Shown here: piece by piece, positions 23,392 through 34,310 of the stretch
How the letters are laid out: every line of letters starts with the position of its first letter
How positions within the stretch are numbered: the first letter of the stretch is position 1
NCBI RefSeq assembly: GCF_008831285.2
Contig: NC_045149.1
Coordinates: 1,490,001 to 1,554,000, forward strand
Origin: Nymphaea colorata
Taxonomy: Eukaryota; Streptophyta; Magnoliopsida; Nymphaeales; Nymphaeaceae
Length of the DNA: 64,000 nucleotides
Direction of reading: 5' to 3'
Notes under the pieces: model-generated
What the model was told of the DNA's origin: nothing
Seen by the model: only the letters and a program-made list of their open reading frames with translations
Database searches by the model: none
Program-made: the position numbers and the translations under genes

Positions 23392-24197
23392 GCACAAGAA
23401 GAAATCCAAAGCTCAAAAACAAGGAAAACTATATGAAGGGTGACAAACAATGTTCAACAGATCTGCTGTCAATCTCGCCAGAAAAAGCATGTAATTGTGA
23501 TCCTTAATAGGGCAGGAGCACAATCGAGGCTTCTAGACTTCCTCGAGTTCTCCTTACCGTAAGTGTTGAAGATATGAACTTGATTTCATTTTTCTGACAG
23601 TGAAACCTTTGGTCATGCCCAAGAACTCCAGCAACCTTGCACGGCCCTTGGTTGTGAAGCTCTACAGCATCTTGGGCAGGCTCACTGCAAGGGCTGATTC
23701 CCAGAGGGCCAAGGAGCACGTCTGATTTCTCCCTTCAGATAAGAAAAGGAAGAACTTCATGTCACTTTTTCCTTCTTCAGACCTTTGGTCGTGAAATGTG
23801 AACTTACATCTAAATGGCTATTTGCTTTCTGTTAGTTATTGAGAGATTACAAGGCAGACTTGCTTGCTTGGTATGCAAACAGAGATTATACGATCTGAAG
23901 TGAATGCAACACATGAATTACCTATAGTTTTAGTACAATTTCTTTTGTTCTCACTTATTGTTTCTTTAAGTTGATTTTATCAAGTAATATTAAGCAATGA
24001 TGTCATATTGTGTTCTAAATACGATTTGGTAGAAGAGCATTTTCCACATTTGCGTCAAAACTGGAACACCTTTTAGAAGGTGATGTTAATGCACTTGTTG
24101 TACTCTAAATCTCATAAAGCAAATAGAGTTTTGATTAGTTTTTCTTCATTTTCTAAAATCTTGTCATACATCAAAAGCCATCCATAGGCTGTCTATG
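23392..24197. other. Low-copy-looking interval between LTRs, no gene identified
   Basis: The segment lies between the solo LTR and the 15.4 kb element and looks unlike either. At 23599-23725 the plus strand has a 42-codon stretch rich in Leu, Arg and Lys (with LARPLVVKLYSILGRL) that ends in a stop, and reads like the end of a protein, but I do not recognise it. The sequence upstream is closed in that frame, and an apparent GTAAGT...ACAG pair (23559-23600) is too short for a plant intron. After 23725 it is AT-rich with no gene seen. Confidence 0.35.
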
Positions 24198-25844
24198 TGT
24201 TTGCATCTCAAAATTTTATTGGTTTTGAAGTGCTTCAAAAAAATTGAGTTTTGTTTTGAAATAAGAAAGAAAAGGGACTCGCCTACGAGGATTGACTGTT
24301 CCCGGTGCCTTTAACGAGGGCTACGTTCATCATTGATGCATTTCGTTTTAATTTAAACATTTTTTTGATTCTATATGCAGTGTAGAAAATATTGAAAGTT
24401 TGATGTTTCAAATTTTTGAAAAGACTCTTGAAGGGTTGCTTGAAAATGTGAAATGTTTTGAGGAAAAAGTGGAATTAGTAAGTATCATTAGAAAAGCTTG
24501 TGAAATCATTTTGAAATCACTTTAGTGTTCTTTTAAGACTTTAAGTAGGTTTGAGATTTTGCTCTAATTCGGTTACCACATAGCTAGATCTCCATCTCAT
24601 CTTGCTTACGTTCTTTTGGAGAGGTGCTTGTGATCATAAGTGAAATAAAGTGGGTGAGAATGCATAGATGCATTTATCCTATATGATTGAAAGAATGTAA
24701 AAAACATTCCTACCACAACATTCATCTAAAGTCATTCCTACTACAACATCTAAGGTTTTTCTTGTTGTATATAAGAAGGAAATTTTTTTTAAAGGGGATT
24801 GAGATTGTAGACCATCAAGCATGATTTCAATGTTGGGTCATTACTTGGTTTGTGGTCTTAATGAAGTTGGTAAATAAAAATATCATGAGAGGAGAATGTT
24901 AAAAAGAATACAAGAGATAAAACAGTCTTATGAAAAGAAAGAGAGAGAGATAGAGAAAGACATGCATACATGTGTACATACCATCACATATACACATATA
25001 TGAAAGCTTAAGAAAAAAAGATGTATTGATCTGAAGAGAAAGAGAAATTTTAGAGGAAAAGAAAAATATCATACGTATATATGGGTTTGAGAAATTTTAT
25101 AAGAGAAGATATTTGTCTTGAAAAGAGGAATAAATATTTGAAAGAGAGCAAATGGAGTACATGTACATATGTATTCATGCACATATAAAAATTTATAAAA
25201 TGGAAAATGAAAGCATACAGAGAGAAAGATGGGGGGTCATCATGTTGGTATAGATGTATATAACATGTGTATACATCCATACCTTCACAAGATTAGAAAT
25301 CAAGGAATAACTTTAAATTGCCAACTTCAAGTTTAATGTGGGCCGGAGGGGAGCTTGGACTCATACAAGAGTCTAAGCTAAGTCCCTAGGGCCACGTTAG
25401 AAGGTTAATTTTGGAAATGTTTTGAAAAATAAGCACAAAATGTTATTATTTAGTTTGTTGTAAGGGATATATTTCTCCCACCGTTGGGTATGGAATAAAA
25501 CAAGCAACATAACGAGACACTCGTTAGGGTTTCTAATGGGATGATTAAGAAGGAAACTAGCGCAAAATGACATGCAAATGCATATTAATATGTACATTTT
25601 CGTGAGGGTTTATCCCAGGTTGGACAAGTCCCAACCTCAAAAATTAATATGAAAACAAAGAGTCCTCAAACCACACTCTCATTCCCATCATACATTCACA
25701 TATAAGTAGAAAACCAAGCAACTATGCATGAAAAATATATAGACAACATTCAAGGAAGGAAAAAGAGAAAGAGGATGACGGAAAGTGCAAGGTTCAATTA
25801 GGAGGGAAGACATGATGCAACTATGAAATGATATCTCACCTCAT

Positions 25845-26760
25845 CTTCTCATGTTTCCGGTGCATTTGAGTATAGCCTCTTGACTCTAAAATAGAGATTG
25901 AGAGCTATCTCGACCATGGAGAAATAAGCAATAGAGGAAAATAAGAGGAAGCAAAATAACAACAAAAATGTATTAATGAAAAGAAAGAACATGATTAAAA
26001 TGAAAGGTCATCTAATCTTTCCATGCTCCCGGTGCTCTTAAGCATAGCCTCTTGTCTTTAAAAAGAGATTGAGTGCTACCTTCTTTAGCCATAGGGAGAT
26101 GAAGATGAGGAGAAAATATAGAAAGAAAAACAATGCCATATTTATTAAAAGAGAAAAAATGATTCAATCACGAAATGAAAGATCATCTCATCCTTCCATG
26201 CTCCCAATGCACTTGAGCATAGCCTCTTGTCTCTAAGAAGAGATTGAGTGCTATCTCCTTTGGCTATGGGAAGAGGAGGAAGAGAGAAAAGAAAATAACA
26301 AGAACAAGGCTATATTGGAGAAAGGAAATAACTATAACAACAAGAATATATTCAAGAAGGGAAAGAACAACAACGACAAGAATACTTGGAAGAGCGTGAT
26401 TTAATCATAAAATAAAATATCATTTCATCTTCTCATGCTCCCGGTGCACTTGAGCATAGCCTCTTGTTTCTAAAAAGATGTTGAGTGCTATCTCTTTTGG
26501 CCATGGGACGATGAAGATGAGAAGAGAAAAAGAAAACAATCAACAAGACTATGTTCAAGAAAAAGGAATAGCATAATAATAAGAACATATTAATGAAAAA
26601 TAACAACAACAAGAATACTTGAAAGAACATGATTTAATCATAAAATAAAATATCATCTCATCTTCTCATGCTCCCGGTGCACTTGAGCAAAGCCTCTTGT
26701 CTCTAAAAAGAGGTTGAGTGCTATCTCCATTGGCCATGGGTAGATGAAGATGAGAAAAAG
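25845..26760. repeat. Hairpin-cored tandem units in LTR C
   Basis: Five units of roughly 175-235 bases share CATGCTCCCGGTGCACTTGA, then GCCTCTTGTCTCTAAAAAGA and GGTTGAGTGCTATCTCC. Within the core, CCTCTT and AAGAGG can pair over a 7-8 base loop. The spacer between cores varies and is rich in AACAACAA and GAAAGAA words. Copy D has five equivalent units at 37990-38890, B has four, and A has two. Confidence 0.8.
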
Positions 26761-27069
26761 AAAAAAAGAAATGAAAGGGATGATGATTACATACCTCTAA
26801 TGAGAAATGACCTAAGAAAGATAAATATCTTCACTTGAAATCCTCTTTGAGTAAAGCTCCAAGATGATGCCTCCAAGAGGGTTGTAGTTTGCTCCAAGTT
26901 GGAGAGGAAAATAGAGAGAGGAAGAGGGAGAGAGAGAGAGCTCAATAGAAACTCTAAGTCTTCAAGTGAGAATACACTAGAGTTTCTCACAATGGCCAAT
27001 CTTACCCAAGAGGGGGGAAAATGGGGAGTATTTATAGAAGATTTTGGAACCAAAACCCTAAATTTGAAT

Positions 27070-27295
27070 TTTTTGACCTAAAAAGACTAAAATCACCCTC
27101 TAAATGGAGATTTTTTGGTCAAAAGGAAGGACAAATGGGTCTTGTCCACCCAAAAAAGGCTAAAATTACCCTGTAAAAGGAGGTTTTTTTGGTCAAAAGG
27201 AAGGGCAAATGGGTCTTGTCCATCCAAAAAGACTAAAATCACCGTCTAAAAGAAGATTTTTTTGTCAAAAGGAATGGCAAATGGGTCTTAAATGA
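27070..27295. repeat. ~75-bp tandem units in LTR C (three copies)
   Basis: Each unit has AAAAAGACTAAAATCACCCT, an A/G stretch, a T-run with GGTCAAAAGGAA, and CAAATGGGTCTTGTCCACC. Three copies are seen here (starting near 27080, 27153, 27225) and four in LTR D (39210-39485). Confidence 0.8.
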
Positions 27296-27432
27296 TCGAT
27301 TTGGATATGAACTTGGGTTTTGGATCTAATTTGGATATGAAAGTTGTATTTTGGATTCAATTTGGATCTAAATTTGAGTTTCGTGCTTGGATAAAACATC
27401 ATAATCTTTTAAAAAAATTTAGGGTGATTACA

Positions 27433-28043
27433 GATGCCTCTTTTTGTTAATAAGCCGGTGTTAGCCATGCTTAGTGACAAAGATAAACACCACAAATTTT
27501 TTAAACAAGACATTTTCATAGAGAAGACTTTACCCCTTACATGAATGGTTTGTTTCAGCTTAAATTGCAAGTTTAACCCCTTACCTGCACGGGTATGCCG
27601 ATTTCAAATTCAGGTTTAACCACCCTGAATGGGTTGCCTTGACTTGCATCACAAGTTGAACCCTTTAACTTTGTGGGTTGCTTTGGCTTGTAGCACAGGT
27701 TTAACCCCTTTGCCTAATTGGGTTGCTTTGGCTAGCATTGCAGTTTTAATCCATTGCCTGCATGAGTTGCTCTCAAGCCCTGAGCGATAACAATAATAAT
27801 AAAAACAATGCCCCAGTGAAATTGTCATGTTTTACGACTGGGAAGAATCTAGATTGAATAATCGAAGTGGAAACACAAATGTTTGGCATTGATTGGAAAG
27901 TTAACACAAGAGAACTAAACATAAAATTTCTTGAGGTGAAGGGCATTAATAGGATCGGCAAATTCCACCCCGTCAGCATCGATTAGTCGGTATCAATTGT
28001 GGGGCAAAGCTTCCTTAATGACATACGAGCCTTCCCAATTTGG
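27433..28043 (-). repeat. 3' UTR of the 15.4 kb element with polypurine tract and subrepeats
   Basis: On the minus strand, CAAAAAGAGGCATC lies directly before the LTR and is a plausible polypurine tract for second-strand priming. Between 27535 and 27780 about five units of roughly 55 bases recur, each with AGGTTTAACCCCTT and GGGTTGCTTTGGCT-like words. They are clearly related to those at 16195-16500. The rest, up to the integrase stop, appears to be the decayed end of pol plus spacer. Confidence 0.75.
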
Positions 28044-29351
28044 TGCTCACTTGCCTCGTGGTCGCCCTCTAAGGTACACCGCAGATCGTAGGACCGAATC
28101 ATTTACTTTGAACTTTCTCTCGATAACTGACTTGGCCAATTGTCTGGCTACCCTTTGGCGATAAGCTTCAGCATGTTCAGCCGCTTTTAGCCTCTTTTCA
28201 TCTAGCAAATCGAGTTGCATTAGCCTTTTCTGCTGATAATGAGTTAGAGGGAGCTCTATGAGAGAAGCGAACTTCAAAGCTGGTTTCAACACATGTAATG
28301 GTAGAACCACTTCTGTTCCATAGACTAGCTCTACTAGAGTAGCATTTGTTGGAGTTCTCATAGTGGTGCGATATGCCCATAGAGCGTTATGAATCTTCTC
28401 ATGCCAATCTCTTTCAGTTTCTACTGTCTGTTCCAAGATGCAGATCATGATCTTGTTTGTAGCCTCTGCTTGTCCATTGCCTTGGGGGTAATAAGGAGCT
28501 GAAAAATGGTGCGTGATGTGGTACTTGCTGCACAATTGCCTCATCTTTTCATTCTTGAAATGAGTTCCGTTGTCAGATACTACATCATGAGGGACTCCAA
28601 ATCTGCAAAGAAGATTTTTGTGAATAAAGGACACTACATGACGTCCTTCCATTGTTCTGAGTGTGACGACTTCTACCCACTTGGTAAAATAATCGGTTGC
28701 AGCAAGAAAATACTTATGACTGTTAGAAGCTGCAGGGGATATCGGTCCGACTACGTCAAAGGCCCACATTGAAAATGGCCAAGGAGATGTCACAGAATGC
28801 AAGTGAGAGGTTGGGGCATGAATCACTGGAGCATGCAGTTGGCATTATTTGCATCTTTTGACGTATTGGTAACAGTCTTTTTGCAAGGTAGGCCAATAAT
28901 ACCCTACTCGAATTATTTGTTTGGTGAGGGTTTGGTAACCAACATGGCCCCCACAATCTCCTTGATGTGATTCTTCGATGACTTCCTTCGCCTCGTCTTC
29001 ATCAAGGCACCAAGAGTATTCAGTGCTAAATCCACGTCTATATAATACTCCTGCTAGGATAAAGTACCTCGCTGACGTACGTTGTATTGGTTTTTGTTCA
29101 TTTTTAGGCATTTTAGCTGGGAATTCTTCGCTTTCAATGTACCTTTTAATGTCATGGTACCAAGGCGTATTCCCCCCTTGGATATGAAGAACATGCGCCA
29201 TCGTTTCAAAACCAGGGTTTTCTAATCTTCCAATCTCAAAAGAACGGATTGTTTCATTGGTTCGAAAAGTGATGGTGGATCCAAAGCTCGCTAGGCCATC
29301 CGCAATAGGGTTACCTTCTCTCTTTATGTGAGCCAACTGTACTTCTTCAAA
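28044..29351 (-). pseudogene. Integrase (zinc-binding, DDE core, C-terminal part)
   Basis: The zinc-binding domain is visible as HQGDCGGHVG, GYYWPTLQKDC and YVKRCK followed by CQ, i.e. the H-H-C-C set. An in-frame TGA at 28844-28842 interrupts it. The core has FDVVGPI (first Asp), VSDNGTHF (second Asp) and GQAEATNK (Glu), the DDE triad that joins element DNA to the host chromosome. The C-terminal part has Tat-like LRGRPRGK, then a TGA at 28046-28044, after which APNWEG continues in frame. The first ~45 codons (29348 downward, HIKREGNPIADGLASF) are the end of the second RNase H. Catalytic residues are kept, but the frame is cut. Confidence 0.92.
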
Positions 29352-29648
29352 TTAATGGATTAAAGAGGTAGCAATTTCTTGATATGACACCAACTTTTCG
29401 TCTTTGACTTGCCATTCTCTATTCACTTGGTTTATAATAAGTTGTGAGTCGCCGAAGGCATGCACTCTTTTCACTTGAAAACTCAATAAAGAACGAAGTC
29501 CTTGTATGAGGGCTTCATATTCATCCATGTTATGGGTACATGAAAAATCAAGTTTCAAAGAGTATGAGATCATTTCGTTTTCTGGAGTGATGAGTAAGAT
29601 GCCTATGCCTGCTCCCATCACATTTCTGGACCCATCAAAGTACATCTT
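29352..29648 (-). pseudogene. Second (additional) RNase H domain
   Basis: The segment begins MYFDGS with the first Asp, continues with HNMDEYEALIQGL (Glu) and AFGDSQLIINQV (Asp), and ends just before a TAA at 29351-29349. Reading continues in the same frame to IADGLASF. It follows a first RNase H and precedes integrase. An extra RNase H in this place is a hallmark of the Tat lineage of Ty3/gypsy. The TAG at 29648-29646, just before the domain, sits where Trp is expected (W-K-M-Y-F-D-G-S), a G-to-A change. Confidence 0.9.
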
Positions 29649-30212
29649 CTATGTCGGAACCGTTTCCAATCTTAGTACATGTTCATCTGGAAACTCATCA
29701 TTTGTTCTGATTTCTTCATACTGAGGGAAGTCTGCTAACTGATCCGCAATTGCTTGTCCTTTGATTGACTTCTGAGATACATATTCAAGATCATATTGCA
29801 TCAATAGAACTTGCCATTTGGCGATACGCCCATTAAGGAATGGTTGTTTCAAGATGTACTTGAGAGGATTTAGCTTGGAGAGTATCTTGACCTCACAAGC
29901 TAATAAATAATGTCTCAACTTCTGACACATCCAAACCAATACCAGACAAGTTTTCTCTATTGGAGAGTACTTCTTTTCGTACTGAACAAAAGTCTTGCTA
30001 ATGTAATAGATTGCATGTTCGATGCGACTTCCTTCCTCATATTGTGCCAAAAAGCCGCCACATGCTGACTCATTTACTGTGATGTAAAGCTGCAATGGTC
30101 TACCCAACATTGGTGGTTTTAGAATTGGTGGATTTAGAAGGTATTTCTTGATCCTTTCGAATGACTGTTGGCATTCAAAACCTCATTCAAACTTGACACC
30201 TTTCCTCAGCAG
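29649..30212 (-). pseudogene. First RNase H domain (RT-linked)
   Basis: The recognisable run is GRPLQLYITVNESACGGFLAQ, then HAIYYISKTF, YSPIEKTCLVLVW, CQKLRHYLL and the connection IAKWQVLLMQYDLEYV, ending IADQLADFP. This is the RNase H that follows the RT in gypsy pol. The first catalytic Asp position reads Asn-Glu (VNES), so activity is doubtful, as is common in Tat elements that carry a second RNase H. Two in-frame stops lie upstream, TAG at 30212-30210 and TGA at 30185-30183; both fit C-to-T or G-to-A changes from Gln and Trp. Confidence 0.85.
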
Positions 30213-31409
30213 CTAGTTGAATGGCTCACATCTCATAGCCAAATTGGAAATGAATCGTCTGATGGATTGGATTCGTCCTTGCAAGCTTCGCAACTCCTTG
30301 ATATTGGTAGGTGGTGGCATATCGATTATTGCCTTAGCTTTGGTAAGATCCATTTCAATCCCCTTATTACTGACCATGAAACCCAAGAGTTTGCCTGACT
30401 CAACCCCAAACACACACTTTTAAGGATTCATGCGAAGCTTGTACTGTAAAAGCCTCTCGAATACTTGGGCAAGAGTTTCAATGTGATCTTCTCTCGTCTT
30501 GGATTTGATCAATATGTCATCGATATACACATCCATGATTTTGTGCATCTGGTCATGGAAGATGGCAGCCATGACCCTTTGATAGGTTGCTCCAGCATTC
30601 TTAAACCCAAATGGCATTACCGTGTAACAAAAAGCGCCCCAGGGTGCAGTAAAAGCGGTCTTAGGTTGATCTTTGACTGCTAATTTAATCTGGTTATATC
30701 CCAAATATCCATCCATGAAAGAAAACATTGCATGGGCTGCAGTACTATCTACCAACAGATCAACGTTTGGAAGAGGATAATCATCCTTCGATGTGGCTTT
30801 GTTCAAGTCTCGAAAGTCAATGCACAACCTGACTTTGCCATTTTTCTTAGGGACCACCACGATGTTTGCCAACCATTCGGGGTAATCAATGGCACGAATG
30901 AATTTTGCCTTTAGCAAGTCCTCTAGTCCTTCTTTTACAGGGTCTTCTAGTCGAGGGTCAAGCTTGCGCAATTTTTGCTTAATCGGCTTGCAGTTAGGAT
31001 TTAAGGGCAAACGATGTTCGACCAACTGGGGGTCTAAGCCTGACATATCTTCATAAGTCCAAGCAAAAGCTTCTTGGTTACTTACAAGAAAGTCTGCCAA
31101 TCTTTTCTTCTCATCTACTGACAAACTGGTGCCAATTTGAAGAATTTTAGGATCTTTACTGGTTCCAATATTAATTTCTTCAATTGGATCATTAACCAAG
31201 GATGAAGGATGTTCTTGTTTTTGAATCTGAGTAAATTCTGGTAATTCTAACTCGGGTATTGCCATAGGTTTCATTTCACCGACTGCTTGTTCGATAAATG
31301 CTTTCTGAAGGGACTTTCGAGGAAAAAGAATAAACTGAGACATATTGAGTTCCGACATCCTGTAAAGAGGATAAAGAAAAGAGTTGGACAAAATTAAAAT
31401 CGACAACAA
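30213..31409 (-). pseudogene. Ty3/gypsy reverse transcriptase
   Basis: Motifs in order: LDPRLEDPVKEGLEDLLKA, ANIVVVPKKNGKVRLCIDFR, DLNKATSKDDYPLPNVD, FSFMDGYLGYNQI (catalytic Asp), FTAPWGAFCYTVMPFGFKNA, ATYQRVM, and VYIDDILIKS (YIDD). A TAA at 30422-30420 replaces the usual Lys after RMNP, and the frame then continues with CVFGVESGKLLGFMVS and the thumb. Apart from this stop the RT is complete, in the same frame as the RNase H and integrase parts. The first ~80 codons are linker from the protease side. Confidence 0.93.
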
Positions 31410-31525
31410 AAGATTACTTGCATTTGCATATATATATATATATATAAAAAAAGGTTCTTAGTTCATAGAATGGGTCCTCTTCATCAATGCCTGAAATGGG
31501 TGTTCTTCGTAACTTGCACGATTAC
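31360..31525 (-). other. Possible intron between protease and RT
   Basis: The minus strand shows a pyrimidine-rich tract (TTTTCTTTATCCTCTTTACAG) ending in AG at 31361-31360, just upstream of the RT-side frame at ATGTCGGAACTC. A candidate GT donor (AAGTAAT) lies near 31524. The interval is closed in the pol frame and contains a (TA)n run (31428-31446). Ogre elements are known to splice an intron at this place, so the arrangement is suggestive, but the donor choice is a guess. Confidence 0.4.
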
Positions 31526-31577
31526 TTGAAATAGTATGAGCATTCCCGGATGGTTCCCCTATCTCCATGTTCTGCAT

Positions 31578-32924
31578 CTATTCTTCCAAAGGTCTGTCCT
31601 TTGTTGTTCTTATGCTCGGTACATCCACCGGATCAATTGGCCTAGGGAGCATGGGTTGCATCAACTTCTCGACCGGATCCTCACCACGGACAGTGATGAC
31701 TGATAGACCAAAATTCCATTTCAGGCATTGATGAAGAGTGGATGGGATCCCTCGTACTTGATGGATCCAAGGTCGTCCCAAAAGCAAGTTGTATGATGGT
31801 GGTACATCTACCACGTGAAATACAATGCAATGGCTATTATTTTCAATGATCACATTCATGTCGAGGGTACCTTTGTTGTTCATGCCTCGGCCATCGTATC
31901 CATAGATCTTGGTATTATCGGAATGATATTTGTCTTCACGAAATTCCAAAGCTTTGGCCGTGAGATCGGGGCAAATATTTAAGCCACTTCCTCCGTCAAT
32001 CAATACATGTGGCACAATCATTCCATTGACTTGGACGACGATGTAAAGAGCATCTTCATGAAAATATCTCCATTTTGAGAGGTCCTTCTCTGAAAAGGTA
32101 ATTGACTGGTCCTTAGAGGGTCGAATCCAATCTCCTTCAACTATACATTCTTCCAAGGGGAGGACCTTACCCCAGTAGCATGAATTTTCATCCAGAGAGT
32201 CATTTGATGATTCATCATCACCGCTTTGTAAGATAAAAGCCTTTGGGATTATTGGAAGTTTTTCGGATGAACCTTCTATCTTTCCGTTCATCAGAGCAAT
32301 AAAATCCAAAGGTTTCCCACATTGATCTGTCACCATGACTTTATGTGAACTACTTCCACCACAAGGTTGGATGTGCTCCTGCGGATGATATGGAAGTGGA
32401 GTGCCTGTGGTGATCATGACCACTGCCGCCTTTCCATGGTCAGGAAATGGATTCTTCAACACCTCAGGGACGGTATCATCACCAATCTTGAGATCCTTGT
32501 TGATGAAGTCTTGAATAATATTTTTGAGGACAAAACAAACTTCAATGTCATGACCAGGGGCACGATGAAACTTACACAGTTTTTCTTTATTTCCTCCCAT
32601 CATTCTCGGAGGCTCAGATACTTTTGGCAAGACGATAGTTCCTATGGCGAGAAGGTATTCGAGGATCTTCTCACGAGATTGGCTGAGAGGAGTGAATTTT
32701 TTGTCGTAGCTCCAACCTGGGTGTTTGTTTTTCCTTTCATCGTCGCCTTTAAGAAACTGCAAGTTCTTCTTGAAACTGACTTCCTTGTCATGCTTGTAGT
32801 TATTGCCATGATCTTTTCTAATGTCAGCATTGACCATAAAGTGTGGGCAACTGTGCCCTTCCTCCTTTCTTTCCATCTTCTTTATATTTAGAAACAATAA
32901 TTCCATCAAAATCTCCTTCCTCAA
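31578..32924 (-). pseudogene. Gag C-terminus plus aspartic protease
   Basis: The frame has CKFHRAPGHDIEVC (C-x2-H-x4-H-x4-C), the single zinc-knuckle-like motif of Tat-type gag. A long linker follows, then the retropepsin: VQVNGMIVPHVLIDGGSGLN with the catalytic Asp in IDGGSG, and YNLLLGRPWIH near the end. The protease matures the polyprotein. The frame is open for 448 codons but overlaps the end of the preceding gag frame (32824-33066) in another phase, which implies a frameshift near 32880-32920. Confidence 0.88.
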
Positions 32925-34137
32925 TTCCTTCTTCTATCGAGTTTGCTTGTTCAATCAACTCAGCAAAGGTTTTGATCGGGGCGTTGCGGATGAGACTTTT
33001 CAAGGGTTGGGCAAGGTTTTTCCTGATGAGTGACAAGGCTTGTGTCTCAAAAATGGGCTCTTTCATCTTATTGCATTGAATTCTCCATTTTTGGATGAAT
33101 TCTCGAGCCTTTTCTCTCTATTTCTGATGAAGACTGCAAATGGTACTGAGGGTTGGAGCCATGGGAGCATTTTGTTCAATTCTTTCGACAAACATGTTAA
33201 TGAATTTGTCAAATTCCTTCAGCTCGATTGGATTGATGTTTTCTTTGTACCATTGTGTGGCAATGTCTTCAAGACTTCTTGGAAAATATCGGAACAAAGC
33301 TCTGTTATTTGTCTGAATTTTGTAGCAATCATTGAAAAAACGTTGAAAGATGAAAATGCAGGCAAGTGGTTCCATCATATTTGATGAATTTCTGGGCAAG
33401 CCTTTCACGTCTTCATCCCCTTCAATGCCAAGGTAGTAGTCCTCACATGAGTATGAAAGTTTCCCCTTCCCCTTAAGCTCAAGATTGTTCATTCTTTTCT
33501 CCATTTCATAGAATCTGTGCTTAGTTGGACTTTCATCATCACTTGATTCGACCAATTTTTGCTTGGTCTTTTTCTTCTTGCCCTTCATCTCCTTCACTTT
33601 TTCTTCAGAACTCTCACTGTCTGAGCTATTGTTAGTGATGTACTTCTTTGTCTTTTTGACTTTCTTGGTAGACTTTTTCTTCCTTTTCGGGTTCTCTTCC
33701 GAACTTTCAGTGGTGATAGGACTGGGTGAGCTACTTTCTATCACAACATCTTCTCCCTTCTTGCTTTTCTTTGTTGTCTTTTTCTTTTTGAGAGAAAACA
33801 GTTCGGGTTTTTCTTCCTTACTAGTTGTCGAATCCGAACCCAAATAGTCTTCATCCTGATTTTCAAGAGAAGACTTATTGTTTTTCTTCTCTCTTTTCTA
33901 CTTGTCAGTCTTTTCATTATTTGGCTCTGGAGTAACCATCAAGGCCTTTTGCTCTTCTTGCTCTTTCATGAGTCGCTCCATGAACAAACGAAACATATGG
34001 TAAGCTTCTGGCTCGATTGCTGGGAGGCCAAGTGTTTCTGGACGGAGTTCAGAGGATGAAGCCTCGTTTTGAGGAGTCTGCTTAGCTTGCGAACTAGTTT
34101 CAACCATCTTGTTGGCTTTCAAGTATTCACCTGACAC
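32824..34137 (-). pseudogene. Gag N-terminal and capsid region
   Basis: From the ATG at 34137 the frame runs through a Gln/Glu-rich start, a TAG or TAA-type stop at 33900-33898, a long Lys/Ser/Glu-rich basic-acidic tract (KKKKTTKKSKKGE, SSDSESSEE), and the capsid-like core FRYFPRSLEDIATQWYKE and LKEFDKFINMFVERI. A second stop lies at 33120-33118. After it, in the same frame, come EFIQKWR, ETQALSLIRKNL and AELIEQANSIEEGI. These fit the retrotransposon gag domain, in which WYKE corresponds to the usual AxxWY. Two in-frame stops and the downstream shift make it non-functional. Confidence 0.85.
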
Positions 34138-34310
34138 AAGAAAATAGAGTTATTGGACGGAAATGATGACAAAATGAAGGTTTATATTGTATTACAAGTT
34201 TTAAAAGTTACATCCAAAGATACTAATAAAGATGACAACGACAGAAGGAATACAAAGTTGACAACATAAAACTTTTAGGAAAGGATGGATGGTGGTTGGT
34301 TGGCATCCCA

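Larger units (their letters stand above)
24198..27432 (-). repeat. 3' LTR (copy C) of the 15.4 kb element
   Basis: Starts TGTTTGCATC, ends GGGTGATTACA on the plus strand, 3235 bp. It follows copy D closely throughout, with short indels. It has five hairpin-cored tandem units (near 25847, 26020, 26198, 26434, 26667) and three ~75-bp units at 27070-27295. It lacks the CpG-dense block seen in A and B. Predicted frames within it are not genes. Confidence 0.92.

Noticed and set aside
23559-23600. Mini-intron with GTAAGT donor and GACAG acceptor
   Set aside because: About 42 bases is below the usual plant minimum, and the joined upstream frame contains a stop.
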